DNA of 64,000 nucleotides from Gammaproteobacteria bacterium (GCA_035501935.1 DATJVC010000008.1:33905-97904); one strand, 5' to 3'. Positions 29,455 to 39,212 are shown, counted from the stretch's first letter. Notes: a model not told the origin generated them from the sequence alone. Numbers and translations are program-made.

Positions 29455-29765
29455 TGCTCGTCCATCCACTTCAGGTACTCCGTCAATCCTTCGACAATGG
29501 GAACGGCAATAATTTCCGGAAGCTCATAGGGGTGATGGGCGCGCAGGGTATCCTGGACGCGGTCATAGCATTCACGTTGGGTTTTGATGATGAGTAGATG
29601 CTCATCCACAGTTTCGCGTTTCCCCTGCCAGCGGTAAATCGAACGTATCCCCGGCAATACATTAACGCAGGCAGCCAGCTTCATATCGATGAGCTTGATG
29701 GCCATGGTTTCCGCAGTGCTTTTATCCGGGCATGTATTGATAATTAGTATGTGCTCACTCATCAA
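29442..29765 (-). CDS. cutA: CutA divalent-cation tolerance protein
   Basis: A 107-residue CutA1, a ferredoxin-like trimeric protein linked to metal tolerance. Family pattern: NTCPDKSTAETMAIKLID, AACVNVLPGIRSIYRWQGK and the late HPYELPEIIAVPI and YLKWMDEQ. Two adjacent ATGs begin the protein; the second is equally likely. First gene of the cutA-dsbD-tlpA unit and divergent from groES. The cutA-dsbD-groES neighbourhood is common in gammaproteobacteria. Confidence 0.95.
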   Translation of the reverse strand: MMSEHILIINTCPDKSTAETMAIKLIDMKLAACVNVLPGIRSIYRWQGKRETVDEHLLIIKTQRECYDRVQDTLRAHHPYELPEIIAVPIVEGLTEYLKWMDEQCKN

Positions 29766-29816
29766 AGTCGATTGATTTTAATAAAGTATTTTAATGTAAC
29801 TTAAATAAATTTTTCC

Positions 29817-29844
29817 TTGACAAGCCCATGGCCATATTTATAAT
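29817..29844 (+). promoter_or_regulatory. Sigma70 promoter of groES-groEL
   Basis: Perfect TTGACA (29817-29822) and perfect TATAAT (29839-29844) with a 16-bp spacer. The -10 abuts and overlaps by one base the CIRCE operator, so HrcA binding would block this promoter. Confidence 0.9.
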
Positions 29845-29870
29845 TAGCACTCACAAATACAGAGTGCTAA
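29844..29870. promoter_or_regulatory. CIRCE operator (HrcA site)
   Basis: TTAGCACTC, 9 nt, GAGTGCTAA: a perfect match to the CIRCE consensus. It implies an HrcA repressor elsewhere in the genome and heat-shock control of groESL by derepression instead of, or besides, sigma32. Confidence 0.97.
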
Positions 29871-29924
29871 CAGCATACTCAACTACAAGCTTACCATCAA
29901 CTCGAAGAACAGGAGATTCAAGTC

Positions 29925-30212
29925 ATGAAACTTCGTCCTCTACACGACCGGGTCATCGTCAAGCGCCTGGAAGAAGAGCGTAAAAGCGCCGGCGGCATCG
30001 TCATCCCCGACACCGCCGCGGAGAAACCCATGCGTGGCAAGGTACTGGGCGTCGGCCCCGGCAAAATGAACGACAAAGGCACCCTCAACGCGATGAGCGT
30101 CAAGAAGGGCGACACGGTGTTATTCGGCAAGTACTCCGGCACCGAGGTCAAGATGGACGGCGAGGAAATCGTCGTGATGCGCGAAGACGACATCATGGCC
30201 GTCATCGAATAA
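29925..30212 (+). CDS. groS: GroES, co-chaperonin
   Basis: A 95-residue co-chaperonin: [18 protein letters not shown] start, mobile loop with [15 protein letters not shown] (residues about 20-34), roof loop and [10 protein letters not shown] near the end. Caps the GroEL folding chamber. AGGAG lies 10 nt before the ATG. Transcribed from a CIRCE-controlled promoter with groEL 41 nt downstream. Confidence 0.98.
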   Translation: MKLRPLHDRVIVKRLEEERKSAGGIVIPDTAAEKPMRGKVLGVGPGKMNDKGTLNAMSVKKGDTVLFGKYSGTEVKMDGEEIVVMREDDIMAVIE

Positions 30213-30241
30213 CGCCAACCACCACGATACAACCCATTTAA

Positions 30242-31882
<1,641 letters not shown>

Positions 31883-31918
31883 TGCTGTTGCCGACTTTTT
31901 CAAAAGTCATCAGTAAAC

Positions 31919-31946
31919 AAAAGCCCCGCTTATGCGGGGCTTTTTC
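31919..31946 (+). terminator. Terminator of groES-groEL
   Basis: AAAAGCCCCGC and GCGGGGCTTTT pair around TTAT and are followed by TCTTT. It lies 37 nt after the groEL stop. Confidence 0.92.
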
Positions 31947-31966
31947 TTTAAGTTGAGGAGAACAAA

Positions 31967-32221
31967 ATGATCTCTGAAAGAGAACGACTTCAATATCAAG
32001 AAAGTATAATTTTTGTGAATAAAAAAACTATAGAAATAGCGAATCAAAAAAATATCCGTTTGCGGGCGCCTAGATGGGATGACGGAACGACAAAGATAGT
32101 GACGGGATTACACCATTTAGAGCTCATGACTAATAATGCGTCAGTAACGGTAAAGTTGAAACACGAATGGTTAATAAATCACGCCGATTACTACGACAAA
32201 GTTTATAAAGCCACTTCTTAA
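31967..32221 (+). CDS. AT-rich orphan gene, 84 residues
   Basis: An 84-residue predicted protein with a good Shine-Dalgarno (GAGGAG about 8 nt before the ATG). Not recognised. It has no signal peptide or membrane helix and is charged (many Lys, Asn, Ile, His). Codon use is strikingly A/T-rich (AAA, ATA, AAT, TTA) against GC-rich neighbours on both sides, which suggests recent transfer. It starts 21 nt after the groEL terminator, so it needs its own promoter or read-through. Confidence 0.6.
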   Translation: MISERERLQYQESIIFVNKKTIEIANQKNIRLRAPRWDDGTTKIVTGLHHLELMTNNASVTVKLKHEWLINHADYYDKVYKATS

Positions 32222-32265
32222 TGAAGCGGTCGATAACTTGAGAGCAAAAGAAGGCGCTAAGTAAA

Positions 32266-33582
32266 TTAAGGATTTTCGTCGTCGATATCAAAGCACAGCA
32301 CACGGCGTTGACCTTCCACATCGGTGCAAATGGACAGCGTGATGCACATGCGCCCATCGGGCAGGGAGAGATAGGGCCGCGTCACCTGTATTTCGCCGGG
32401 ATGATCGACGGCCTGGCGGAAGTAGGGGCGTTGGAACCAGTTGGCGCCTTTGGCGACGCTGAGCGGCTGTAATCTTGGATCGCTCTTGTGCCGCTTCGAT
32501 TCGTGGTTGATGTTGTGAGTGGACTGGCCGCCGTGCGTGTCCAGCATGTAAAAGCGGATTCCCCGTTCCAGTCGGAATAACCGTTCGGTGATTGTCTCGA
32601 CGTTGCCGCCGCTCAAAAGCGCCTTGACGGCCTGATCGAAGGCCTGGATGTAGGGCGCCATCTTGCGCCGCGCTTCCTGCGTCTGCTGATTGCTGTGGTC
32701 GATGAAGCGCATGTGAATGCCGCGCAATGTCGGCAGATCCATCGCCCTCGGGTCGTTGATCGGGAACGGATGCGCGAACAGATGTCCCTGCGCCAGATCG
32801 ACGTTGGCGTCCAGCATGAGCATCGCCTCTTCCTCGGTCTCCACGCCCTCGGCCAGCACCATGCAGCCGGCTTCGTGCAAGAGGCTCACCAGTCCCGGCA
32901 GGCTGCGGCGGATCAGATCGCGCCGCGTGGCCTCGGCGATCATCCGGCGATCCAGTTTGACGATGTCCGGTTCCAACCGCCATATCCGTTCGAAGTTGGA
33001 ATGGCCGGCGCCGAAGTCATCCACCGCGACCAGACAACCTTGATCGCGGTAATAATGCACGGCCTCCTCCAGAACTTCCTCGTTGGCGATGGCATTCTCC
33101 AGTATTTCGACCACGACCTGATGCACGGGAAAGTGGAAATGGTCCAGCATGTCGCGGAAAAAATGGCCGCGCTTGCGACCGTGAATGACCACCATCGGAT
33201 TGATATTCAGAAACAGCCAGGCCGGCGAGTTGAGCGCCTGAAAATTGCCGACGTGCAGTGTCCGGCACAGACGATCGAGATGGATTAGATCCGGCGTGCG
33301 ATTGGCGCATCCGAACAGGAGTGGCGGCGGGACGTCGATGCCGGTGTTGTCATGGGCGCGGACCAGCGCCTCGCATCCCACCGGCCGCTGGTGCGACAGG
33401 CTGTAGATCGGCTGGAATACGCTGCCGAGATGAAAGCGATCATAATTGGCGGTGAGCGCGCCTTGCTCAAAAATCGTATTCTGCAGGGTCGCGGCCAGCG
33501 GATCGCTGCCATACTTTTTGCGCGCAGTTTTAGGCTTGGGCTGCGCAACGCTGGGGATGGGCTGATCCGGCGGGTTTTCCAT
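32266..33582 (-). CDS. EAL-domain c-di-GMP phosphodiesterase with C-terminal sensor
   Basis: 438 residues. The EAL domain (about 50-295) has every catalytic residue I can check: the EAL triplet at 71-73, Asn in FLNINP, Glu in EILENAI, DDFGAGHSN, the Lys in VKLDRRM, Glu in AEGVETEEE and the Gln in AQGHLFAHPF. So it should cleave c-di-GMP. The C-terminal 140 residues show a Cache/PDC-like pattern (NWFQRPYFRQA, then RPYLSLPDGRMCITLSI) but no membrane helices, so sensing would be cytoplasmic. No GGDEF domain. No partner gene is adjacent. Confidence 0.88.
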   Translation of the reverse strand: MENPPDQPIPSVAQPKPKTARKKYGSDPLAATLQNTIFEQGALTANYDRFHLGSVFQPIYSLSHQRPVGCEALVRAHDNTGIDVPPPLLFGCANRTPDLIHLDRLCRTLHVGNFQALNSPAWLFLNINPMVVIHGRKRGHFFRDMLDHFHFPVHQVVVEILENAIANEEVLEEAVHYYRDQGCLVAVDDFGAGHSNFERIWRLEPDIVKLDRRMIAEATRRDLIRRSLPGLVSLLHEAGCMVLAEGVETEEEAMLMLDANVDLAQGHLFAHPFPINDPRAMDLPTLRGIHMRFIDHSNQQTQEARRKMAPYIQAFDQAVKALLSGGNVETITERLFRLERGIRFYMLDTHGGQSTHNINHESKRHKSDPRLQPLSVAKGANWFQRPYFRQAVDHPGEIQVTRPYLSLPDGRMCITLSICTDVEGQRRVLCFDIDDENP

Positions 33583-33736
33583 GATGATCCTTGCCGACTA
33601 ATCCGTTTTGCTCATTTATCAGGCAAAAGCCATGCCCGACCTTTTCTGAATAGTAATCAGCCTGCGCAGGGTTTACTGTGAACTGCGTCACACCTGAATG
33701 GAAACTCATTGCCCTAGAACCGGGCAATGCAAGAGA

Positions 33737-34819
33737 TTAGTTCGTTGCGGCTCTCGGGCGTGCCGATGAACGTCGTCGGCGAGCGGCGACAGCGAATTCT
33801 CGCAGCACCGGCTCGGTGTCTTCCCAGCCTATGCAGGCGTCGGTAATACTCCGGCCATATTCGAGCGGTACGCCGGGTTTCAGATCCTGGCGACCGGCGT
33901 GTATGTGGCTCTCAAGCATGACGGCGAAGATGCGCTGTTCGCCGGCGGCAAGTTGCGCGGCGACCGCGTGCGCAACATCGATCTGCTTGCGGTGATCCTT
34001 CTCGCTGTTGGCGTGGCTGCAATCGACGCAAATCACGGGCTTCAAACCGGCCGTGACGAGCCTCGCCCCCGCCGCCTCGATGCTGGCGGCATCGTAATTG
34101 GGCCGCTCGCTGCCGCCGCGCAGGATAAGGTGGCAATCCGGGTTGCCGCTGGTGGCGAAGATCGCCGAGTGGCCCTCTTTGCTGACGCCGAGAAAATGAT
34201 GCGGATGTGACGCCGCCTTGATGGCATCCACCGCGACCTGGACCGTGCCGTCGGTCGAGTTCTTGAAGCCGATGGGGCAGGAAAGTCCGGAGGCCAGTTC
34301 GCGATGCACCTGACTCTCGGTGGTGCGCGCGCCGATCGCGCCCCAGGCGATGAGATCGGCCACGTATTGAGGGCTGATGGGATCCAGAAACTCCGTGCCC
34401 GCCGGCACCCCCATTTCGTTCAAGTCCACCAGCAGGCGGCGGGCAATACGCAGGCCGTCGTTGATGCGGAAGCTGCCGTCGAGGCCCGGATCGTTGATGA
34501 GTCCCTTCCAGCCCACGGTGGTGCGCGGCTTCTCGAAATACACGCGCATGATGATGAGCAAGTCATCCTTGAGTTCGTTGATCAGCGGTTTGAGCCGCCC
34601 GGCGTAATCGCGCGCGGCCTCGGTGTCATGGATCGAGCAGGGACCGGTGATGACAAGGAGCCGGTGATCCTCGCCGCGCAGGATGTTCTGTACGGCTCGT
34701 CTCGCCTGCACCACGGTCTGCGCCGCGCGGTCGCTCACGGGAATCTCGGACAAAAGCTGCTCCGGCGGGATCACCTCCTGCAGCGAGCGAATGCGTAAAT
34801 CGTCGGTTCTTATGGACAT
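33737..34819 (-). CDS. aroG: DAHP synthase, AroG type
   Basis: A 360-residue type I 3-deoxy-D-arabino-heptulosonate 7-phosphate synthase, entry to the shikimate pathway. Seen: LLVITGPCSIHD, MRVYFEKPRTTVGWKG, GTEFLDPISPQYVADL, ARTTESQVHRELASGLS, GFKNSTDG and CVDCSHANSEK. Feedback type (Phe, Tyr or Trp) cannot be read reliably. The ATG chosen begins MSIRTDDLRI, giving normal length; an open frame upstream runs into the neighbouring lipoprotein gene and is not conserved in type. AroQ, AroK and AroB of the same pathway are also in this window. Confidence 0.96.
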   Translation of the reverse strand: MSIRTDDLRIRSLQEVIPPEQLLSEIPVSDRAAQTVVQARRAVQNILRGEDHRLLVITGPCSIHDTEAARDYAGRLKPLINELKDDLLIIMRVYFEKPRTTVGWKGLINDPGLDGSFRINDGLRIARRLLVDLNEMGVPAGTEFLDPISPQYVADLIAWGAIGARTTESQVHRELASGLSCPIGFKNSTDGTVQVAVDAIKAASHPHHFLGVSKEGHSAIFATSGNPDCHLILRGGSERPNYDAASIEAAGARLVTAGLKPVICVDCSHANSEKDHRKQIDVAHAVAAQLAAGEQRIFAVMLESHIHAGRQDLKPGVPLEYGRSITDACIGWEDTEPVLREFAVAARRRRSSARPRAATN

Positions 34820-34870
34820 GCGGTTCCTTTCGGGCGCGCTATTGTAATTTAGTCCGTTATAATTCCAAAA

Positions 34871-35569
34871 ATGCACAGTGGCACTTTGGCAATCGTTGGT
34901 TTTCTTTCTGTTCTTCTCAGCGCCTGTGGCTCCAGTGAAGAAAGTTATTTCCCGTTGGATGCCGGACGTACCTGGCAATACGATCTGGACATACAAACCA
35001 TGGATGGCCTCCAGCACCGCCGTTATGTGGTGGAAAATCTGCCGGCGGTGAAATCAGATCAACAGCGCTGGGTGCCGCGCCGCAAGGGCGACAACAGCAT
35101 CTCGTACTTTTTCGAGGACGAACAAGGCATAAGCCGCGTGGCGGAACGGAATGCCGAGGGCGCGCTCGTCACGTTGCAGGCGCCGGAAGCCGTGTTGCGT
35201 TATCCGTTGACGGCGGGCTCAAAGTGGAGCGGCAGGGGCCGTACCGTGACGCTGGAACGCAGGACACCGCCGGAGGAATCGCTGACCAAGATCGACGTGG
35301 AAATGGACATGGAATACACCGTCACCGATGTTGATGCCACCGTGACGGTGCCGGCTGGAAATTTCGCGCATTGCCTCGTGGTCAGGGGTTCCGGCGATGC
35401 CAGTCGCGACGTTGGCTATTACATCGGCCAGACCAATCTGCACATCGAATCCACGGAATGGTACGCGCCGGATGTGGGACTGGTGAAGGTGACGCGCACC
35501 GAGACCACGACCGACAGCTCGATCCCGCACGGCGAATACACGCTGCAACTCACCGCATACCGCAGGTAA
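34871..35569 (+). CDS. Lipoprotein of unknown function
   Basis: A 232-residue lipoprotein with lipobox LSAC (Cys19). The mature part starts SYFPLDAGRTWQYD and contains repeated beta-strand patterns, as in exported beta-sandwich or lipocalin-like proteins: YPLTAGSKWSG, an internal EYTVTDVDATVTVPAGNF and a late STEWYAPDVGLVKV. I do not recognise a named family. A perfect TATAAT lies only 7 nt before the ATG and there is no Shine-Dalgarno, so the mRNA may be leaderless or the box fortuitous. Confidence 0.78.
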   Translation: MHSGTLAIVGFLSVLLSACGSSEESYFPLDAGRTWQYDLDIQTMDGLQHRRYVVENLPAVKSDQQRWVPRRKGDNSISYFFEDEQGISRVAERNAEGALVTLQAPEAVLRYPLTAGSKWSGRGRTVTLERRTPPEESLTKIDVEMDMEYTVTDVDATVTVPAGNFAHCLVVRGSGDASRDVGYYIGQTNLHIESTEWYAPDVGLVKVTRTETTTDSSIPHGEYTLQLTAYRR

Positions 35570-35584
35570 TGGTGTGAAGTGACG

Positions 35585-35980
35585 TCACAACGCGGCGGCG
35601 CCGGCCTGCGCGATCTGGCTGTCTTCGGAGGACTTGACGCCGCTGACGCCGATGGCGCCGACGATCTCGCCATCGTGGATCAGCGGCACGCCGCCTTCGA
35701 GCGGCAACATGCCCGGCATGGCGAGATACCCCAACCGTCCGCCTGCCAGTGTTTCCTCCCATATCTTGGTCGGGCGGCGGAATTTGAGCGCCACCTGGGC
35801 CTTGGCGATGGCCACCTCGATGCTGCCCAGTTGCGCCTTGTCACGCTGCAGGTACAAGAGATGACCGCCGTCATCGACCACGGCGATGACCACGTTCCAA
35901 TTGTTGCGCCTGGCCTCCGTCTCGGCGGCGGCGGCGATGCGCCTGGCATCACCCAGTTCCAGTGTTTTTTTATCTTGCAT
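35585..35980 (-). CDS. GlcG/HbpS-family protein
   Basis: A 131-residue protein of the GlcG/HbpS (DUF336) family: an early AETEARRNNWNVVIAVVDDGGHLL, KAQVALKFRRPT and the late GGVPLIHDGEIVGAIGVSG. Members include a secreted haem-binding sensor (HbpS) and the glycolate-cluster protein GlcG; the molecular role of most is unknown. No signal peptide here, so cytoplasmic. Converges with the lipoprotein gene (15 nt apart). Confidence 0.88.
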   Translation of the reverse strand: MQDKKTLELGDARRIAAAAETEARRNNWNVVIAVVDDGGHLLYLQRDKAQLGSIEVAIAKAQVALKFRRPTKIWEETLAGGRLGYLAMPGMLPLEGGVPLIHDGEIVGAIGVSGVKSSEDSQIAQAGAAAL

Positions 35981-36009
35981 GCATTCCCCCGGGTCGAAAG
36001 TTGATGTAT

Positions 36010-36339
36010 TTAATTGGAATGGTCGCCGGTTAATTGTTTTACGGCTTGATAGAACGGCGCATCTTTATGCGCTTCGCAGTAATTGATCAGTGTGTAGTTA
36101 AGTCCGCCGGGATCAATGGCAATGTCACGGCCCTGCGAGTTCAGCCAGTTGTATCCACTCAGGAAGCCTTGTGCCCAGGACACGTAGCCGTTGATATCCA
36201 CTTCGGATTTCAATTTGATCGCTTCGAGAAAGTCACCGCAATGCCTGCCCCCTGCGCCGGAGATCGTGGCCGCCCTGGCTGGTATAGGGGCAACCGCGAA
36301 TAACAGCATGGTCAATGCCAACCGCCCACGGAATGACAT
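36010..36339 (-). CDS. Small secreted protein, Rap1a/HdeA-like pattern
   Basis: 109 residues with a signal peptide (hydrophobic 6-19, cut near ARA). The mature part has two cysteines (about Cys34 and Cys88) and the pattern CGDFLEA, VSWAQGFLSGYNW and INYCEAHKDAPFYQAV, similar to small one-disulfide helical proteins such as HdeA or Rap1a immunity proteins. The similarity is by pattern only. GAGGG lies before the chosen ATG. Divergent from the Cys-rich gene at 36465. Confidence 0.6.
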   Translation of the reverse strand: MSFRGRLALTMLLFAVAPIPARAATISGAGGRHCGDFLEAIKLKSEVDINGYVSWAQGFLSGYNWLNSQGRDIAIDPGGLNYTLINYCEAHKDAPFYQAVKQLTGDHSN

Positions 36340-36464
36340 GAATCCCTCGAAGGTTGTGATCTGAAAATAAATTTCTAGACCGTTCAGCGCCAATTAAGTT
36401 TACCGCATTACAGTGCATTTTGACTGGCGCATTCCGCGACGAACCGGGGTATAATTTCCCACCT

Positions 36465-36758
36465 ATGAATATATTCAAGACATTCAGAATCGTCCTCGCC
36501 GCGGGGGTGGTTTGCGTGGCGGTGAACGTGTTCGCCGATGAACCTGCCACCCCGCCCGCGGATACGACCGCCGCACCGACCCCGCCGCCACCGTCCACTC
36601 CCCCGGCCGCTCCGGATCAATCGTCTTCCGGCAACAAGGAAAAAGGCAAGGATTGCATTTGGACCTGTCTCCAATGGACCAAGGACTGCAATGTTGATCC
36701 CCGCGGAGTTTATAAATGCAACCGTGTCTGTGCGCAATTCGGCGAGCAATGTGAGTAA
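36465..36758 (+). CDS. Secreted Cys-rich small protein
   Basis: 97 residues: signal peptide (about 1-24, cut near VFA), a Pro/Thr/Ala-rich linker (25-55) and a compact C-terminal domain with six cysteines at 64, 68, 75, 85, 89 and 96. They form the motif C-x3-C-x6-C twice, nine residues apart, which resembles alpha-hairpinin-like disulfide folds. Not recognised as a named family. The stop codon lies inside the next gene, which overlaps by 8 nt. A perfect TATAAT (36450-36455) lies 9 nt before the ATG, and no Shine-Dalgarno is seen. Confidence 0.68.
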   Translation: MNIFKTFRIVLAAGVVCVAVNVFADEPATPPADTTAAPTPPPPSTPPAAPDQSSSGNKEKGKDCIWTCLQWTKDCNVDPRGVYKCNRVCAQFGEQCE

Positions 36759-37428
36759 TACTGAAGTGTTGTCCGGCCTGCGCTGGCGGGCCATCGATAC
36801 CGTCCTCCTCGACATGGACGGCACCCTGCTGGATCTTTATTTTGATAGTTACCTGTGGCGGGACTGTCTGCCCAGGCGTTACGCCGAGCGCCATAACATC
36901 ACCTTCAGCGCGGCGGAGGCGCATATCAATCCGCGCATCAAGGCCAGGGAAGGTACGCTCAAGTGGTATTGTCTGGACCATTGGACGCAGGAGTTCGGGA
37001 TCGACATTTCCGGGTTGGAATACGAACATCGCGAGCGGATCACCGTGCGTCCGCAGGCCAGGGAATTCCTGCACTGGCTCAGGACGCAGGGAAAGCAACT
37101 GGTGCTGACCACCAATGCCCACCGCCGCAGTCTGGATCTCAAGTTACGGCAGACCGGGATCGGCGTTTTCTTCGATGAGATCTTCAGCGCCCATGATTTC
37201 GGCGCGCCAAAGGAAGAGGTGGAATTCTGGCGGCGACTGCAAACCCGTTGCGGGTTTCAGCCGGCGCGCAGCCTGCTGGTGGATGACAACCCGCGAGTGC
37301 TGCGTTCGGCGCGGAATTTCGGCATCGCTTTCGTCCTGGGCGTGCATCTCCCCGACAGCCGGGCGCCCGCGCGTTCTTCCACGGAGTTCCCGCACCTGGA
37401 GGATTTTCGCGAAATCATGGCCGCGTAA
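36751..37428 (+). CDS. yrfG: YrfG-like HAD nucleotidase
   Basis: About 225 residues, HAD superfamily. Motif I VLLDMDGTLLDL carries the nucleophile Asp, motif II is VLTTNAH, motif III the Lys in FGAPKEEVEFW, and motif IV LLVDDNPRVLRSA. The middle cap region reads TLKWYCLDHW, the pattern of E. coli YrfG (GMP/IMP 5'-nucleotidase). The start is probably GTG, overlapping the Cys-rich gene by 8 nt; longer in-frame starts lie inside that gene and give a non-conserved tail. It may help balance purine nucleotides. Confidence 0.86.
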   Translation: MSNTEVLSGLRWRAIDTVLLDMDGTLLDLYFDSYLWRDCLPRRYAERHNITFSAAEAHINPRIKAREGTLKWYCLDHWTQEFGIDISGLEYEHRERITVRPQAREFLHWLRTQGKQLVLTTNAHRRSLDLKLRQTGIGVFFDEIFSAHDFGAPKEEVEFWRRLQTRCGFQPARSLLVDDNPRVLRSARNFGIAFVLGVHLPDSRAPARSSTEFPHLEDFREIMAA

Positions 37429-37435
37429 TGGGCCG

Positions 37436-38131
37436 TCAAATGCGGCCGTAGGCAAGGTCGTAAATTCGATGTCCCGGCTTCAATGCGCGTTGCTCATAGC
37501 GCGTGAGTGGACGCCAGTGAGGGCGTGGCGACCACAACGCGGCGCCGGCCAGGTTGATCACGCCGTGAACGCCGTGCATCACCTCCGCCATCTGCCTGGC
37601 ATAATCCTCCCAATCCGTGGCCAGAAACAACCGGCCATGAGAGGCCAGCTTGTCGCATAATGTCCCGGCAAAATCCGGCTGCAACAAGCGGCGTTTATGA
37701 TGGCGTTTCTTCGGCCACGGGTCGGGAAAAAACACACAGATGTGTTCGAATTCGCGTGCCGGCAACAGCGCCAGCGTCTCCGCGGCATCACCGTTCAGCA
37801 GGCGGATGTTGTACAGGCCCAGTTTGTGGGCACGGCGCAGCAGGCTGCCCAAACCCGGGCGATGCACATCGATGCCGAGGTAATTATTGTCGGGCCCCGA
37901 TTGGGCCAGGGCCAGCAAGGTGTCGCCATTGCCGCAGCCGATTTCCAGATGACTTGCCGCCGCCCGCCCGAAGAAGCATGACAACGATTGCCGTTCCAAC
38001 GCGCCGGGATCGATGCCGTAACGAGGCCACAACTCGGCAAGGGCGTGTTCCTGCCCCGGCGTCATCCGGCCTTCACGGCGGACGTAACTGCGAACCGCGC
38101 GCCGCGGCCTCGAATCTATTGAGTCGGCCAT
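37436..38131 (-). CDS. trmB: TrmB, tRNA (guanine-N7-)-methyltransferase
   Basis: A 231-residue SAM enzyme that makes m7G46 in tRNA. SAM motif EIGCGNGDTLLALAQ, the GIDVHRPGLGSLL segment, the family's VFFPDPWPKKRHHKRRLLQPDFA block and the tail RPHWRPLTRYEQRALKPGH are typical. The ATG before ADSIDSRPRR gives normal length; an open frame continues upstream into element E and is not part of the gene. Converges with the yrfG-like gene 7 nt away. Confidence 0.96.
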   Translation of the reverse strand: MADSIDSRPRRAVRSYVRREGRMTPGQEHALAELWPRYGIDPGALERQSLSCFFGRAAASHLEIGCGNGDTLLALAQSGPDNNYLGIDVHRPGLGSLLRRAHKLGLYNIRLLNGDAAETLALLPAREFEHICVFFPDPWPKKRHHKRRLLQPDFAGTLCDKLASHGRLFLATDWEDYARQMAEVMHGVHGVINLAGAALWSPRPHWRPLTRYEQRALKPGHRIYDLAYGRI

Positions 38132-38140
38132 TATCGTGGT

Positions 38141-38362
38141 GAAATTTGTTTTAAGCGTAGCGAGGCGCCCCGGACACGAGGCTGCAGAGCAGCGCTTTCG
38201 GGGAGGGGGGCAAACGGTTGCGCTCGATGCTGGACCGGGCCGCAGCCGCGGCAGAACAAGGCGCGTGCAGGCGGAAAACCGGAGTTGACGCGCCAGCCAA
38301 TGAGGATATTGAGTCTGCGTGCAACACAGCCATGCCAAGCGCGGCAGCTTAAAACGAATTTC
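38141..38362. repeat. Long palindrome-ended element E (thiG-trmB gap)
   Basis: 222 bp with 16-bp inverted ends GAAATTTGTTTTAAGC / GCTTAAAACGAATTTC (one mismatch). The interior is GC-rich and not a full palindrome. The right end covers the first two bases of the thiG stop codon. It fills the whole thiG-trmB gap. No recognisable coding sequence. Confidence 0.75.
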
Positions 38363-39164
38363 AGAAGAAGGTGCCGTCGATGGGGGACGAGGCGCTGGCA
38401 TACGCACGGCGGGGGATGCGCCCGGCGAGATAAGCCTCGCGGCCGGCCTCCACCGCCTTGCGCATCGCCGAGGCCATCAGCACGGGATTTTTCGCCTGCG
38501 CGATGGCGGTGTTCATCAGCACGCCGTCGCAGCCCAGTTCCATGGCGATGCTGGCATCCGAAGCGGTGCCGACGCCGGCGTCCACGATGATGGGGAGGCT
38601 GGCGTTTTCAACGATGGTGCGGATGTTATAAGGATTGCGGATGCCCAGCCCCGAACCGATCGGTGCCGCCAGCGGCATCACCGCGACGCAACCCATTTTC
38701 TCGAAACGTCTGGCGATGACCGGATCGTCATTGGTGTATACCATCACTTGAAAGCCATCCTTGATCAGCGCCTCGGTGGCCTTCAGAGTTTCGGGAATGT
38801 CGGGGAAAAGCGTTTTTTCGTCACCCAGTACTTCCAGCTTGACCAAATCGTGGCCCTCCAGCAGTTCGCGCGCCAGTTGGCAGGTGCGGATCGCAGACCC
38901 CGCATCATAACAACCGGCGGTATTGGGCAATATCGTGTAATGGGCCGGCGACAGCATGTCGAGCAGATTGGGCTGACCGGCGTCCTGGCCGATGTTGGTG
39001 CGGCGCAGGGCAACGGTGACGATCTCGGCGCCGCTGGCCTCGACCGCCCTGCGGGTCTCCTCAAAATCGCGGTACTTGCCGGTGCCGATCAGCAGGCGCG
39101 AATGGAACCGGCGGGCGCCGACGCGCCAGCTGTCGAGATTTGCCGTTGAATTCTCCAAGCCCAT
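38361..39164 (-). CDS. thiG: ThiG, thiazole synthase
   Basis: A 267-residue TIM-barrel enzyme that builds the thiazole phosphate of thiamine from deoxyxylulose phosphate, dehydroglycine and ThiS thiocarboxylate. Seen: [43 protein letters not shown] with the Schiff-base lysine region, [10 protein letters not shown], and [11 protein letters not shown]. Length fits. Follows thiS by 48 nt; no TPP riboswitch can be seen directly upstream of thiS. Confidence 0.97.
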   Translation of the reverse strand: MGLENSTANLDSWRVGARRFHSRLLIGTGKYRDFEETRRAVEASGAEIVTVALRRTNIGQDAGQPNLLDMLSPAHYTILPNTAGCYDAGSAIRTCQLARELLEGHDLVKLEVLGDEKTLFPDIPETLKATEALIKDGFQVMVYTNDDPVIARRFEKMGCVAVMPLAAPIGSGLGIRNPYNIRTIVENASLPIIVDAGVGTASDASIAMELGCDGVLMNTAIAQAKNPVLMASAMRKAVEAGREAYLAGRIPRRAYASASSPIDGTFF

Positions 39165-39212
39165 GACATGCGCGGAAAGTAATGGCCGCGAGTATAGCTC
39201 CCGATCCTCGGA

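Noticed and set aside
36420..36455. Paired -35/-10 for the Cys-rich gene (TTGACT ... TATAAT)
   Set aside because: The spacer is 24 bp, too long for a sigma70 promoter.
36420..36464. Upstream extension of the Cys-rich protein
   Set aside because: It would start before the TATAAT box and would spoil the signal peptide.
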